Below are positions 32,884 to 41,953 of a stretch of DNA of 64,000 bases, in pieces. The stretch covers positions 330,476 through 394,475 of the forward strand of contig NZ_JACKTY010000031.1 of assembly GCF_025822605.1 (NCBI RefSeq), written 5' to 3'. The translations under genes were made by a program, and so were the position numbers. Position 1 is the stretch's first letter, and each line of letters starts with the position of its first letter. The stretch is from Mycolicibacterium komossense (lineage in GTDB: Bacteria > Actinomycetota > Actinomycetes > Mycobacteriales > Mycobacteriaceae). The notes under the pieces were generated by a model. It was not told where the DNA came from. It saw only the letters and a program-made list of their open reading frames with translations, and did not search any database.

Positions 32884-34008
32884 TCACTGCTGACGGTGGC
32901 GGAACAACTCGACGACGCTGCGCGGGGCGTCCTCGCCGAAGAAGCGCAGCAGATTGGCCGCACTCTGCCCGGCGACTTCCGCGCTGCGCGGAAACAGCGC
33001 GCTCTCATAGAGGTTGACTGAGTGCTCGATGTAGTTGGGTTCTGCGACAATCTGTTTGGCGAGTTCTGCGGCGTCGAACATCGCAAGATTGGCGCCCTGC
33101 CCGGTGAACGGGGACATCAGGTGCGCTGCATCGCCGAGCAAGGTCACACCCGGCACTGGGTCCCATCGATGACCGATAGGCAGCGCATAGATGGGGCGCA
33201 GGACGGGACTTGTGACGTTCCCCGCTACCAGATCGGTCAGCGCGGGCGCCCAGCTGTCGAAGCGGCGAGTCAGCAGATCTCGCACGGCGGCAGTGTCTTC
33301 AACGTCGATTGACTCCGCCCATTCCTGGGATTCGTTGACCGCAACGTATCCGCTCAGCGTGCCGTCCGCATTGTGGTGGACCAGGATCCCCTGCCCCGGC
33401 GCCACGGCCATGAGTGTGCCGCGACCGATGAGGGCTTTGCTTCGCGGCGATAGTTGACGGCCGTCAGGTGACTGGATTGTGACGAAGCAGGTGCCGGTAT
33501 AGACGGGCTCAACACTCGAGACCGCTCGTCGCACTGTGGACCAGGCGCCGTCGGCGCCGACGACCACGTCGGCTGTTATCGAGGAGCCGTCGCCAAAGAC
33601 AACCTCGGGCCGGTCATTGGTGGCGGTAACCACGCGGGCTGCCTTGTGCCCCCAGTGGATGGTGCCGGTTGGCAGCGAGTCGATCAGCATGTTCCGCAGG
33701 TCGCCGCGGTCCACTTCAGGCCTGGCGCCGACCACGCTTCCTGGCCAATCGAACAACACCTGACCTCGGGAATCCACAACACGTTTGGCGTCCTCGGCGG
33801 GGCGAATGAGTGCACGAAAGGAGTCGTGAAGACCGGCGTCCCGGAGAGCCACCTGACCGGTGTGCTCCTCGATGTCGAGCAGGCCGCCCTGTCCACGCAT
33901 GTCGGCCGAGGCCTCGGCTTCAAAGACCGCCGCTGGCACACCGTGTCGGTGCAGAGTCCGGGCGAGTACGAGGCCACCGAGACCGGCGCCAATGATCGCA
34001 ACAGACAT
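32884..34008 (-). CDS. FAD-dependent monooxygenase (TetX/PHBH-like class A)
   Basis: The 374-residue flavoprotein has the N-terminal GAGLGGLVLARTLHRHG dinucleotide motif, the middle VVVGADGAWSTVRRAV motif binding FAD and NADPH, and GDAAHLMSPFTGQGANLAM near residue 300. Class A enzymes hydroxylate aromatic or polyketide-like compounds, and the closest-looking group includes tetracycline and rifamycin inactivating enzymes. A degraded drug-efflux transporter lies just upstream, so the pair may once have been a detoxification unit. The substrate is unknown. Confidence 0.85.
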   Translation of the reverse strand: MSVAIIGAGLGGLVLARTLHRHGVPAAVFEAEASADMRGQGGLLDIEEHTGQVALRDAGLHDSFRALIRPAEDAKRVVDSRGQVLFDWPGSVVGARPEVDRGDLRNMLIDSLPTGTIHWGHKAARVVTATNDRPEVVFGDGSSITADVVVGADGAWSTVRRAVSSVEPVYTGTCFVTIQSPDGRQLSPRSKALIGRGTLMAVAPGQGILVHHNADGTLSGYVAVNESQEWAESIDVEDTAAVRDLLTRRFDSWAPALTDLVAGNVTSPVLRPIYALPIGHRWDPVPGVTLLGDAAHLMSPFTGQGANLAMFDAAELAKQIVAEPNYIEHSVNLYESALFPRSAEVAGQSAANLLRFFGEDAPRSVVELFRHRQQ

Positions 34009-34563
34009 AAGTACTCAGCGCTCCTTTGCTGCGGCCCGACGACGAGTCGGACCCTTGCTGGAAGACGCTGGGCAGTTGAAAGACTCAAACCACCGTGTAG
34101 ACGACCGCGTTCGCGATCGCTTTTCGCGATACTGGCACTGTAACGCAGCTCGAGATGACCGCGGCATGCTGAGGACCCACAGTCTTGCCGGCCGCCGACC
34201 GGGAGACATCGATGGAGGAGTCGAACTCCTGGCGTCGATATTCGCCCGTGCCACCCCGCGAGACAAACATCTTCAACTGACGAGGGTGGTGATGCTGCCG
34301 GGCTTGGCCGATCACATCCTGTCTTGGCTGAGCGGTACACCCGACCGAAAAGGCACCGGCGGAGCTCATCTCTTCGAGCAACTCTTACCCGGTATGGAAG
34401 TGCTCACCCGAAGACCGGGTCGAGGCGGGCGGGTCCCCACGCTCCAACAAGGCGATCATCTCCGGTGGATACCGTTGATCCTTTCGCCGTCTGTCATTCG
34501 AGCGTCTTCAGATCGTCGGTGAACAGCCTCTGGGCTGGAGGAACAGCCCTGGAATTAGCCCGA
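34009..34563. other. Gene-poor region upstream of the monooxygenase
   Basis: I find no convincing coding sequence in about 555 bases; several open frames exist on both strands but show no family motifs and no proper ribosome sites. Given the truncated transporter next to it, a regulator gene may have been lost here. The part nearest 34009 should contain the monooxygenase promoter. Confidence 0.4.
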
Positions 34564-34586
34564 TTCTAAGTATTGTTTAGAATACT
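34564..34586. promoter_or_regulatory. Overlapping palindromes, probable operator
   Basis: Two perfect 6-base dyads overlap: TTCTAA...TTAGAA (34564-34582) and AGTATT...AATACT (34569-34586). The AT-rich block stands out from its GC-rich surroundings. It precedes an ATG at 34591 by a few bases, as an operator before a transporter or regulator gene would. The gene it served now looks broken. Confidence 0.5.
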
Positions 34587-34699
34587 CAGCATGAGCCGGT
34601 CATGGGCACTTGGTGCGCCCCGCATCGAGACCAAACACCCGAGGCTGCCGGGTCCGCGACATCGACTCACGCTCATCCAACCCGCTCTACTGCCGCCAA

Positions 34700-35253
34700 C
34701 ATGCTGGTGGTGTCGGTAGCCGAGTTCCCGTATGGCCTGTCGACCCCCTGGCGCGGCTGATCGCCGCCCGCGTCGTACAAGCTGTCGGTGCCGCCATGCT
34801 GATGCCAAGCTCGCTGGCCTTGCTCATGGCCGCCGTGCCCGCCGTGCCCGCCGAGAGGCGAACCGTCGGGCCAGCAGGTGGGCCGCGGTGGGTGCGATGG
34901 CCGCCGCACTGCGGCCTCCCATCGGTGGACTGCTCGTCGAATTCGATTGGCGCTGGATCTTCTTCGCCAACCTCACCGGCGCCGGTGTCGGACTGGCCAT
35001 TCCGAGCCTGTCCGGGGTTACCGGGAAGGCACTTCCCGCCCACCAATGGGGATCCGGGTCGGCGCTGACCAACACCGCGCGCCAACTCGGAACAGTGCTC
35101 GGCACCGCCATCCTCACCATGGCCTACCAGTCCGGGATCAGCATGTCCTCAGTCCGGTACGGCTGGGAACTCATCGCTGCTTCAGCCGCGGCGGCGGCAC
35201 TGATCGCGGTCGCGTTGGCGTTCGGCTGGAAGACCACGACGACACCTGCTTAA
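34700..35253 (+). pseudogene. Broken drug-efflux transporter (MFS, DHA2/EmrB type)
   Basis: From about 34725 one frame encodes the third to fourth helix of a 14-helix MFS pump (ARLIAARVVQAVGAAMLMPS, SLALLMAAVP, ERR). Near 34865 the similarity shifts to another frame (WAAVGAMAAALRPPIGG, FDWRWIFFANL), and this joins directly to the C-terminal part (SALTNTARQLGTVLGTAILT) to the TAA at 35253. Roughly helices 6-13 are missing and at least one frameshift is present. It cannot encode a working pump. The final part still reads cleanly, so decay is probably recent. Confidence 0.75.
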
Positions 35254-35370
35254 GAGTCGGCCGCAGCCACCCCACGCGTCGTTCTCGCTCAAGGTCGCCC
35301 CGACTGGCGAACTGTCTAACTAGAAAGCCACACTTGAGTGGGCTCAACTGTCGTAGGCCGGCTTGGTGGC

Positions 35371-36600
35371 TCACTTCTGATTACGAGGGGCCTCAAGCGC
35401 TAACGCGACTTGGGCCAGCCAGAAATTGTCTGTCAGTGGTCGCCCGGTGAGTTCGGTGAATCGACGCAGCCGATAGTTGACGGTGTTGCGATGACAGTGC
35501 AGTTCCGCGGCGGTCGCTGCTACGGATTGGCCCAGGCGTAGCCAGGTGTGGACGGTAGTGAGTAGGGGTTCGGCCCGCTCTGGTGGAAGGTCGAGTACCG
35601 GCCCAAGGGTGGTCGCCACGACGGTCGCGGCGGCGTCGGGTGCGCTGGCGAGCAGCACGGGTAAGACGTCGCGGTTGTACCGAGTGATTGGCCGGCTGCT
35701 CGCGGAGGCTGCCATGGCGATTTGTGCTTGGGCGCGGGCTTTCGAGCAGTCACTGATTGCGACAAAGGGGCTGCTGAGACCAACCAGGACCGGCAGGTCT
35801 GAGCAGATGGTGCTCGCAATGCTATCCAGCGCGTCAGCGCGATTCCGTCTCAGTGACACGACTCCGACTTGCGAATTGGCCGCGAGGCGGAACCACGCGT
35901 CCTGCACTGCGGAGTGCGAAGAGATCAGCGTCTCGATGTCGGGAGGCGAGTCCCCGGTCGACGTGTGCTCGGCGCTTGTGGCCGCGACGACCGTCAGCTG
36001 GCCCGTCCGTGGGAGGCCGAGCGCGGCGACGGCGTCCCAGAACGCTGCTCCGATGCTGGAGTCGTTGAACAGAATCGTATCCAGCAGCGCGGCTCGCACC
36101 TGTTCGTTGCGGCGTGCATCGCGGATGTCGATCTCACGGAAAACCGCATGCGCGCGAAGCGAATTGGTGTTCATCCAGGCAAAGATGGACGGCGTTGCCG
36201 CAATCAGCGCTTCCTTTTCGATTTCGTCTGTATCAGCTAGACGTGCGAGCTCGTCCCAAATGGTGGCGGCGCCGAGCCGGAAGGCGTGCAGCAGGCTGGA
36301 AAGAGTCAGGCCCTGGCTGGCGCGGTGACGAATTGCGGAGTCGAAACTCTGGTGGCCCGGTTCGGCGCCGAGGTCGATCCAGTCGAGCATCTCGGCAAGG
36401 TAGCCGGCGACGTTGTCCTGGACTGTGTTGCCGTCATCGTCGCGGCCGACGTAGTCAGAGACTTCGTCGCGCAACACGTCGAGGACCTTGCCCACGATCA
36501 CCTCCGCTTGTTGCCGGACGCGGTTGGTGAGAACTGTCGGCGCTGATAGCTGCGGCACGTACCGGATCGTAAAACGCCGCGCGGCGTTGTGCCCGGGCAC
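35371..36600 (-). CDS. PucR/CdaR-type helix-turn-helix regulator
   Basis: The 409-residue protein ends in a PucR C-terminal helix-turn-helix (SVAATAAELHCHRNTVNYRL, then RRFTELTGRPL) preceded by a CdaR-type GGDEF-like region and an N-terminal helical domain (RASQGLTLSSLLHAFRLGAA). GTG 36600 is the longest start; GTG 36558 is possible. It is divergent from the hydrolase at 36660 with about 60 bases between, so it is the likely regulator of the benzoylformate decarboxylase cluster. CdaR-like proteins sense hydroxy acids such as glycerate and glucarate, which suits a pathway starting from a 2-hydroxy acid. Confidence 0.85.
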   Translation of the reverse strand: MPGHNAARRFTIRYVPQLSAPTVLTNRVRQQAEVIVGKVLDVLRDEVSDYVGRDDDGNTVQDNVAGYLAEMLDWIDLGAEPGHQSFDSAIRHRASQGLTLSSLLHAFRLGAATIWDELARLADTDEIEKEALIAATPSIFAWMNTNSLRAHAVFREIDIRDARRNEQVRAALLDTILFNDSSIGAAFWDAVAALGLPRTGQLTVVAATSAEHTSTGDSPPDIETLISSHSAVQDAWFRLAANSQVGVVSLRRNRADALDSIASTICSDLPVLVGLSSPFVAISDCSKARAQAQIAMAASASSRPITRYNRDVLPVLLASAPDAAATVVATTLGPVLDLPPERAEPLLTTVHTWLRLGQSVAATAAELHCHRNTVNYRLRRFTELTGRPLTDNFWLAQVALALEAPRNQK

Positions 36601-36659
36601 AGGGTTTTCAAGGATGGTTTTAGGCTGCGGATCATTGCCGGCGCCGACGTTGATTCCGC

Positions 36660-37499
36660 ATGCTGGCTGCCATGGAAACCGGTTCAGTACAGACGATCGT
36701 TCTCATCCACGGGCTGTGGATGACGCCATTGGCTTGGGAGGATTGGGTGGCGCGCTACCGTGCCCGCGGTTATGACGTGGTGACACCGGGCTACCCCGGC
36801 GTCGCTCCCGGCCCGGCCGGGGTCGCCGCGCTGCGCGCAGACCCGACACCGCTGGCTGATCTCGGGGTGCGGGAGGTCTTAGATCACCTCGCCGAGATCA
36901 TCGACGAACTTGCCGAACCACCCATATTGATGGGCCACTCATTTGGGGGCACCTTCGTGCAGCTGCTCCTCGATGCCGGTTACGGGCGAGCCGGGGTGTC
37001 CATTGACGGCGCTGCTGTCAAAGGCATTAAGGCGCTGCCGTTTTCAGAGATTCGGGCCACGTTCCCGGTGCTGAAAAATCCCGCCAACCTGCACCACGCG
37101 GTGCCCATTACGCCCGAAGAATTTCACTACGCATTCACCAACACCCTCGCCGAACCTGAATCTAAAATCGCCTATGACCGTTACGCCGTCCCGGTGCCGG
37201 GACGGATCTTGTTCCAGGGCGGACTGGCCAACCTCACGCACAACGCCGCCACCACATACAACTTCGCCAACGACGATCGCGCGCCACTGCTATTCATCGC
37301 CGGCGGCCGCGACCACATCCTCCCGCCCGCGGTGCAGCACGAGAATTACGCGAAAAACGCCAAACACTCGTCAGCGATCACCGCCTACAAGCTGTTCCCC
37401 CAGCGAGACCACTTCACTTGCGGCGCGCCGGGATGGGAAGAAGTCGCCGACTTCGCCCTGAGCTGGGCGCTGAACCCTTTGCGCGGCGAACTCGACTGA
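36660..37499 (+). CDS. Alpha/beta hydrolase
   Basis: The 279-residue alpha/beta hydrolase has the oxyanion strand VLIHGLWM, the nucleophile Ser in MGHSFGG, an acid in AGGRDHI and a terminal His in FPQRDHF, so a complete catalytic triad is visible. ATG 36672 (MET-GSVQT) is an alternative start. Such enzymes cleave esters or related bonds. As first gene of the cluster it could release a 2-hydroxy acid such as mandelate from an ester, but this is only context. The next gene starts 26 bases downstream. Confidence 0.83.
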   Translation: MLAAMETGSVQTIVLIHGLWMTPLAWEDWVARYRARGYDVVTPGYPGVAPGPAGVAALRADPTPLADLGVREVLDHLAEIIDELAEPPILMGHSFGGTFVQLLLDAGYGRAGVSIDGAAVKGIKALPFSEIRATFPVLKNPANLHHAVPITPEEFHYAFTNTLAEPESKIAYDRYAVPVPGRILFQGGLANLTHNAATTYNFANDDRAPLLFIAGGRDHILPPAVQHENYAKNAKHSSAITAYKLFPQRDHFTCGAPGWEEVADFALSWALNPLRGELD

Positions 37500-37525
37500 C
37501 CCCTTCTGCAACTTCCACGAAAGCA

Positions 37526-39148
37526 ATGACCACCATGACCACAGTGCGCGATGCCATCCTCGACCTGTTCCGCTCACACAATCTGACCACCTGGTTCGGC
37601 AACCCCGGATCTTCGGAATTGGCGCTCCTGCAGGACTTTCCCGACGACTTCCGCTACTTCTTGGGCCTGCAGGAAATGATCCCGGTCGGGATGGCCGACG
37701 CCTATGCGCAAATCACCCGGCGTCCCGCCGTGGTCAACCTGCACACCGCGCCCGGCATGGGTAACGCGCAAGGCCAGATCTACAACGCCTACGTCAACAA
37801 GACGCCGCTGATCATCACTGCGGGCAACCAGCGCCGCAATATGCAGAACCAGTACTGTCTGCTCACCAACCACGAACCCACCACTACACCTAAGCCGTTC
37901 GTCAAGTGGGCAGCCGAACCCGCTATCGCCAGTGAAGCCCCCGCCGTGCTGGCGCGTGCGATCCACCTCGCCACCACGCCGCCGATGGGACCGGTTTTCG
38001 TCTCCCTCCCGATGGACGACATGCCGATCGAGCTGACCGACGAACAGGTCGCCGATATCACGGTGGTTCGTGAGCGCACCGTGACTCACGCGACCGCTTT
38101 CCCGACCGAGTTGGCTGAGCAGGTCGCCGCACGATTGGACGCCGCCACATCACCGGCAATCGTCGTCGGCGGCGACATCGACCGCTACGACGCCTACGAG
38201 GCCGTAATCGAATTGGCCGAGCGCACCGAAGCACCGGTTTTCACCGCCCCGTTGACGGGCTGGAGCGGATTCCCGGAGAACCACCGGCTCTATCACGGCG
38301 CGCTGCCACCGGGTGCGGGCTGGATCTCGCAGGTTCTCACCGGCCACGACCTCATCCTGACGATCGGGACCGCGGTGTTCCGCTACTACCCATTGGTACC
38401 CGGGCCGTACCTGCCCGAGGGGGCGCGCCTGATCCAGATCACCAACGATCCCGACGAAGCCGCCCGTGCCCCCGTCGGGGATGCGATCGTCGCCGACATC
38501 CGCACCGCCGCTCAGGCTTTGGCGGCGACGGTCAAACACACCCAGCGATCGGCCCCCACGCCGCGCGCCGCGGTCCCCGAACAGGTCTCGGCGCAGGTGC
38601 CGCTCAAGCCAGGGGATCTGTGGACCGCCGTCGGTCACGCTGCACCCGATGACACTTTGTGGGTCAGCGAAGCCGGCAGCAACGAGATCCCGATGACGGA
38701 ATGCATCCGTCCGGGCAATCCGCTGTCGCATCTGTCGGCGGCCGGCGGCGGACTCGGCTGGGGCCTGCCCGCATCAGTGGGCGCCCAAATCGCGGCTCCA
38801 GATCGTCCGGTCGTGTCGTTGATGGGTGATGGCTCCATCCACTACGCGATCACCGCGTTGTGGAGCGCGGCGCTATACAACATCCCACTGACCGTGGTCG
38901 TGGCGTCCAACGCCGAATACGGGGTGGTCAAAGAATTCGGCGTCTGGGAAAAGACCCCGAACGTCCCAGGGCTCGACATTCCCGGCCTCGACATCGTCGC
39001 AACCGCGGCCAGCTACGGCGTCGACGCCCACGAAGCACACAGCTCCGACGAAGTCTACGAGTTGGTCAAGGCTGGCATCGCCGACCGCAACCGACCCACC
39101 CTGATCAACGCACGTACCACACCCGTCTCGGGCGGATTCGGCAGCTAG
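37526..39148 (+). CDS. mdlC: Benzoylformate decarboxylase-like thiamine diphosphate enzyme
   Basis: The protein of about 540 residues has the three-domain layout of thiamine diphosphate decarboxylases and fits benzoylformate decarboxylase best. GNPGSSELALLQDFP carries the active-site Ser, LQEMIPVGMADAYAQ the cofactor-activating Glu, LHTAPGMGNAQGQ His73, and MGDGSIHYAITALW the cofactor-binding GDG motif. The enzyme decarboxylates phenylglyoxylate to benzaldehyde and CO2. ATG 37526 is chosen where similarity begins; ATG 37535 is close by. The next gene, a hydroxy-acid oxidase type flavoprotein, starts 10 bases downstream and would supply the 2-oxo acid. Confidence 0.85.
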   Translation: MTTMTTVRDAILDLFRSHNLTTWFGNPGSSELALLQDFPDDFRYFLGLQEMIPVGMADAYAQITRRPAVVNLHTAPGMGNAQGQIYNAYVNKTPLIITAGNQRRNMQNQYCLLTNHEPTTTPKPFVKWAAEPAIASEAPAVLARAIHLATTPPMGPVFVSLPMDDMPIELTDEQVADITVVRERTVTHATAFPTELAEQVAARLDAATSPAIVVGGDIDRYDAYEAVIELAERTEAPVFTAPLTGWSGFPENHRLYHGALPPGAGWISQVLTGHDLILTIGTAVFRYYPLVPGPYLPEGARLIQITNDPDEAARAPVGDAIVADIRTAAQALAATVKHTQRSAPTPRAAVPEQVSAQVPLKPGDLWTAVGHAAPDDTLWVSEAGSNEIPMTECIRPGNPLSHLSAAGGGLGWGLPASVGAQIAAPDRPVVSLMGDGSIHYAITALWSAALYNIPLTVVVASNAEYGVVKEFGVWEKTPNVPGLDIPGLDIVATAASYGVDAHEAHSSDEVYELVKAGIADRNRPTLINARTTPVSGGFGS

Positions 39149-39158
39149 GAGGATTGCA

Positions 39159-40985
39159 ATGGATGACACAATCGTATCGGCGTTTGCCGCGGCATTAGGC
39201 CGCGACGCGGTAGCCACCGACGCCGCCTCCCTAGCCGAAAACGCGAAGGACTATTGGGGTTTCGGGCACCAGCCCGGCCTGGTGCTGCGACCGCACACCC
39301 GCGACGAGGTTGTCGCAATCGTGAAAGTAGCTGCCGAGCACAATGTCTCGCTGGTCACCCGCGGAGCAGCGTCGAACTGCAGTGCCGGAGTCATGGCCGC
39401 TTCGGACCGCGCGGTGATCGACCTGACGAAGATGAATCAGGTTCTCGACATCGACCCGGAAGCTCGCACCGCGCGAGTCCAGCCCGGCGTCATCAATTTC
39501 GATCTGCAGGAGCAGCTAGCCCCGCACAAGCTGGTGTTCTCCCCGGACCCCGTATCAGCGCACCTGGCAACAATCGGCGGCAATATCATCGAAAACGCCG
39601 GCGGCCCACACGCTCTCAAATACGGCGTCACCTACAACCACGTCCTCAGCGTCGAGGCGGTGCTGGCCGATGGCACCGTGATCAACCTCAACGCGGCCGG
39701 CGACGGCCCGGATCTGCTCGGGCTGCTGATCGGCTCCGAAGGCACCCTGGCGATCCTCACCGAGGCGACCGTCGCGTTGCGCACCATCGCGCCCATAACC
39801 CGCAGTCTGATGGGCAGCTTCGCCGCCGCTCAGGACGCCGCCGAGACCATCGCCGCAATAATCCGGACCGGAACGGTGCCGGCTGCGATCGAATGGCTCG
39901 ACCGAGCCGGCATCAACGGCCTGGAGCAGTTCACCGAGACCGGTTATCCCACAGATGTCGACGCGATTGTCCTGATCGACGTCGACGGGACTGCCGCCGA
40001 AGTCGACCGCGACGGCGCGATAGTCGAGAAGGTATTGCGAGAACACGCGATCGAGGTGCGGCGCGCGGATGACGATGATGCGCGGGCCAAGCTGTGGTAC
40101 GGACGCCTGCACGCGCCTGATGCCGTACTGCACAGTGGTAAAGGCTTTTTCATCGGCGACGTGACGGTCCCCCGCCAGCACATCCCGGAAATGCAACAGG
40201 CGATCCAGGACGCCGCCGCCCGGCACTCCGACGCGTTGCTGTTTATCATGGTCGCCGGCCACGCCGGAGACGGGGACCTGCACCCGACCACCTTCTTTGA
40301 GCAGGACAACCCCGATGCGCCCGCCGCGTTAGAGGCCGCCAACAACGAGATCATTGAAGCGGCACTGAAACTGGGTGGCACCATCACCGGCGAGCACGGA
40401 GTCGGCACCGAGAAGATCCAATTCATGACCAAACGGTTCACCCCGGTGGAAATCGCGGCCCAGCGCGTCCTCAAGCAGGTCTTCGATCCCGAGCAGCGCT
40501 TCAATCCCGGCATCATGCTGCCCGACGTGTCCCCGGAGGAACCCGCGCTGCCATCCTTCGAGGCCGCCGTGCGCGCTGCCCTCGACCGCCAACCGGCTTC
40601 GGCTGCACTCGCTGACGGTGACGACACCACGGTCGAAGTGAACGCTGGCAACTTGAACCTGGTGGTCGGCGCCGCAGTCACCCTCGAGGAACTCTCAAAG
40701 AAACTCGACGAGCAAGGCGTGACATGCCACGCCATCCCCGGCGAGAAAACTGAACGCACCGTCGGCGAACTCATCGCCAACGCCACGGGCGAGGAACGCC
40801 TGGCGGTGCGCCACGGGCTTCTCGGCGTCGAGGTCATCCTCCCCGACGACGACGCCGCGGCCCGCTTCGGTGGGCAGAACATGAAAGACGTGGCCGGCTA
40901 CGACACCAAACGCCTATTCATCGGCGGCCGCAACGCATTCGGAACGATCACCAGCGCTGTCTTCAAAATTGCGGTCGCCCGGTGA
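39159..40985 (+). CDS. FAD-linked 2-hydroxy-acid dehydrogenase, GlcD-GlcE fusion
   Basis: The 608-residue flavoprotein has two parts. Residues 1-455 are a GlcD/D-lactate dehydrogenase type FAD-binding oxidase, with RPHTRDEVVAIVKVA, VTRGAASNCSAGVMA, PDPVSAHLATIGGNI, GSEGTLAILTEAT, HAGDGDLHPT and GEHGVGTEK, ending FNPGIMLPD. Residues about 490-608 resemble the second half of GlcE, with GELIANATGEERL and MKDVAGYDTKRLFIGG. In glycolate oxidase these are separate subunits. The position right after benzoylformate decarboxylase suggests oxidation of D-mandelate or a similar 2-hydroxy acid to the 2-oxo acid. A clear AGGAGG site precedes the ATG. Confidence 0.85.
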   Translation: MDDTIVSAFAAALGRDAVATDAASLAENAKDYWGFGHQPGLVLRPHTRDEVVAIVKVAAEHNVSLVTRGAASNCSAGVMAASDRAVIDLTKMNQVLDIDPEARTARVQPGVINFDLQEQLAPHKLVFSPDPVSAHLATIGGNIIENAGGPHALKYGVTYNHVLSVEAVLADGTVINLNAAGDGPDLLGLLIGSEGTLAILTEATVALRTIAPITRSLMGSFAAAQDAAETIAAIIRTGTVPAAIEWLDRAGINGLEQFTETGYPTDVDAIVLIDVDGTAAEVDRDGAIVEKVLREHAIEVRRADDDDARAKLWYGRLHAPDAVLHSGKGFFIGDVTVPRQHIPEMQQAIQDAAARHSDALLFIMVAGHAGDGDLHPTTFFEQDNPDAPAALEAANNEIIEAALKLGGTITGEHGVGTEKIQFMTKRFTPVEIAAQRVLKQVFDPEQRFNPGIMLPDVSPEEPALPSFEAAVRAALDRQPASAALADGDDTTVEVNAGNLNLVVGAAVTLEELSKKLDEQGVTCHAIPGEKTERTVGELIANATGEERLAVRHGLLGVEVILPDDDAAARFGGQNMKDVAGYDTKRLFIGGRNAFGTITSAVFKIAVAR

Positions 40986-41011
40986 TACCGCAACTGCGAT
41001 AGGGCGGACCC

Positions 41012-41944
41012 ATGTCTTGGCAGATGCACGCCATCGCAACCTACGGGCGCCTCATACGCCGACCCCGCACTTACGCAACAACCCAGAGCGCGCGCGCCTA
41101 CCTCAAGCGGCCCAAGAGAGCCGGCACACCACCGTCGCGGCTGACCAAGTCCACTCGTTACCAGGTGGCCCACGAAACGATTAGCGGGTTCGACTGTTAC
41201 ACAGTGAAATCCAATATCTGCGGGGCCTCTGCTGCCAGCCGGGCGTCGGTTATCTACGTCCACGGCGGTGCCTACGTCAACCAGATCGACCGCGCGCACT
41301 GGAAACTCGTCTGCGCGATCGCCGATGCCACCCAGTGCCCCGTTCGCGTGCCCCTCTACGGGCTTGCTCCGCAACACTGCGCCGAAGAAGCGATCGACTT
41401 GCTGGGCACTGCAATGGGCCGAGCGGCACAACGAGGGCCTACCTACATCGCCGGCGACTCCTCCGGAGCGGGACTGGCGCTGGCAGCAACCCAAACGGTC
41501 GTCATCGCGGGAGCCATCCCGCCCCTTGGACTGACCCTGATCAGTCCCTGGCTCGACATCGCACTCACCAATCCCGTCATCGCCACCATCGCCACACGCG
41601 ATCCGTGGCTCGCGGTTCCCGGACTGCGCGAGTGCGGCCGCGTATGGGCCAGGACCCTGCCGCCAGAAGACAACCGAGTCAGCCCGATCCATGGCGAGCT
41701 GCACAACCTTCCGCCGATCGACCTCTACGTAGGCGACCGCGACATCTTCGTCGCCGACTGCCGTCAACTACGCGACAGCATCGGCGACGACCGGATCACC
41801 TACCACGAGCATCCCGGAGCAATTCACGTCTACCCTCTGCTACCAGTCCCTGAAGCCAAGCCTGCGCGACGTTCACTGCTCAGCCACATCCGAACGACCG
41901 TCAAAGCACCACGCCACGGCCGCGACCGCCGCTATCTCCGGTAG
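41012..41944 (+). CDS. Alpha/beta hydrolase, hormone-sensitive-lipase type
   Basis: The 310-residue esterase/lipase has the oxyanion motif YVHGGAYVNQ, the nucleophile Ser in GDSSGAGLALA, the Asp in VGDRDIF and the His in HEHPGAIHVYPLLP, matching the HSL family. It probably hydrolyses a carboxylic ester in the cytoplasm. It follows the flavoprotein by 26 bases and precedes the P450 by 9, so it belongs to the same transcript. Two hydrolases in one cluster suggest an esterified or lactone growth substrate. Confidence 0.85.
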   Translation: MSWQMHAIATYGRLIRRPRTYATTQSARAYLKRPKRAGTPPSRLTKSTRYQVAHETISGFDCYTVKSNICGASAASRASVIYVHGGAYVNQIDRAHWKLVCAIADATQCPVRVPLYGLAPQHCAEEAIDLLGTAMGRAAQRGPTYIAGDSSGAGLALAATQTVVIAGAIPPLGLTLISPWLDIALTNPVIATIATRDPWLAVPGLRECGRVWARTLPPEDNRVSPIHGELHNLPPIDLYVGDRDIFVADCRQLRDSIGDDRITYHEHPGAIHVYPLLPVPEAKPARRSLLSHIRTTVKAPRHGRDRRYLR

Positions 41945-41953
41945 GAAATCTTG

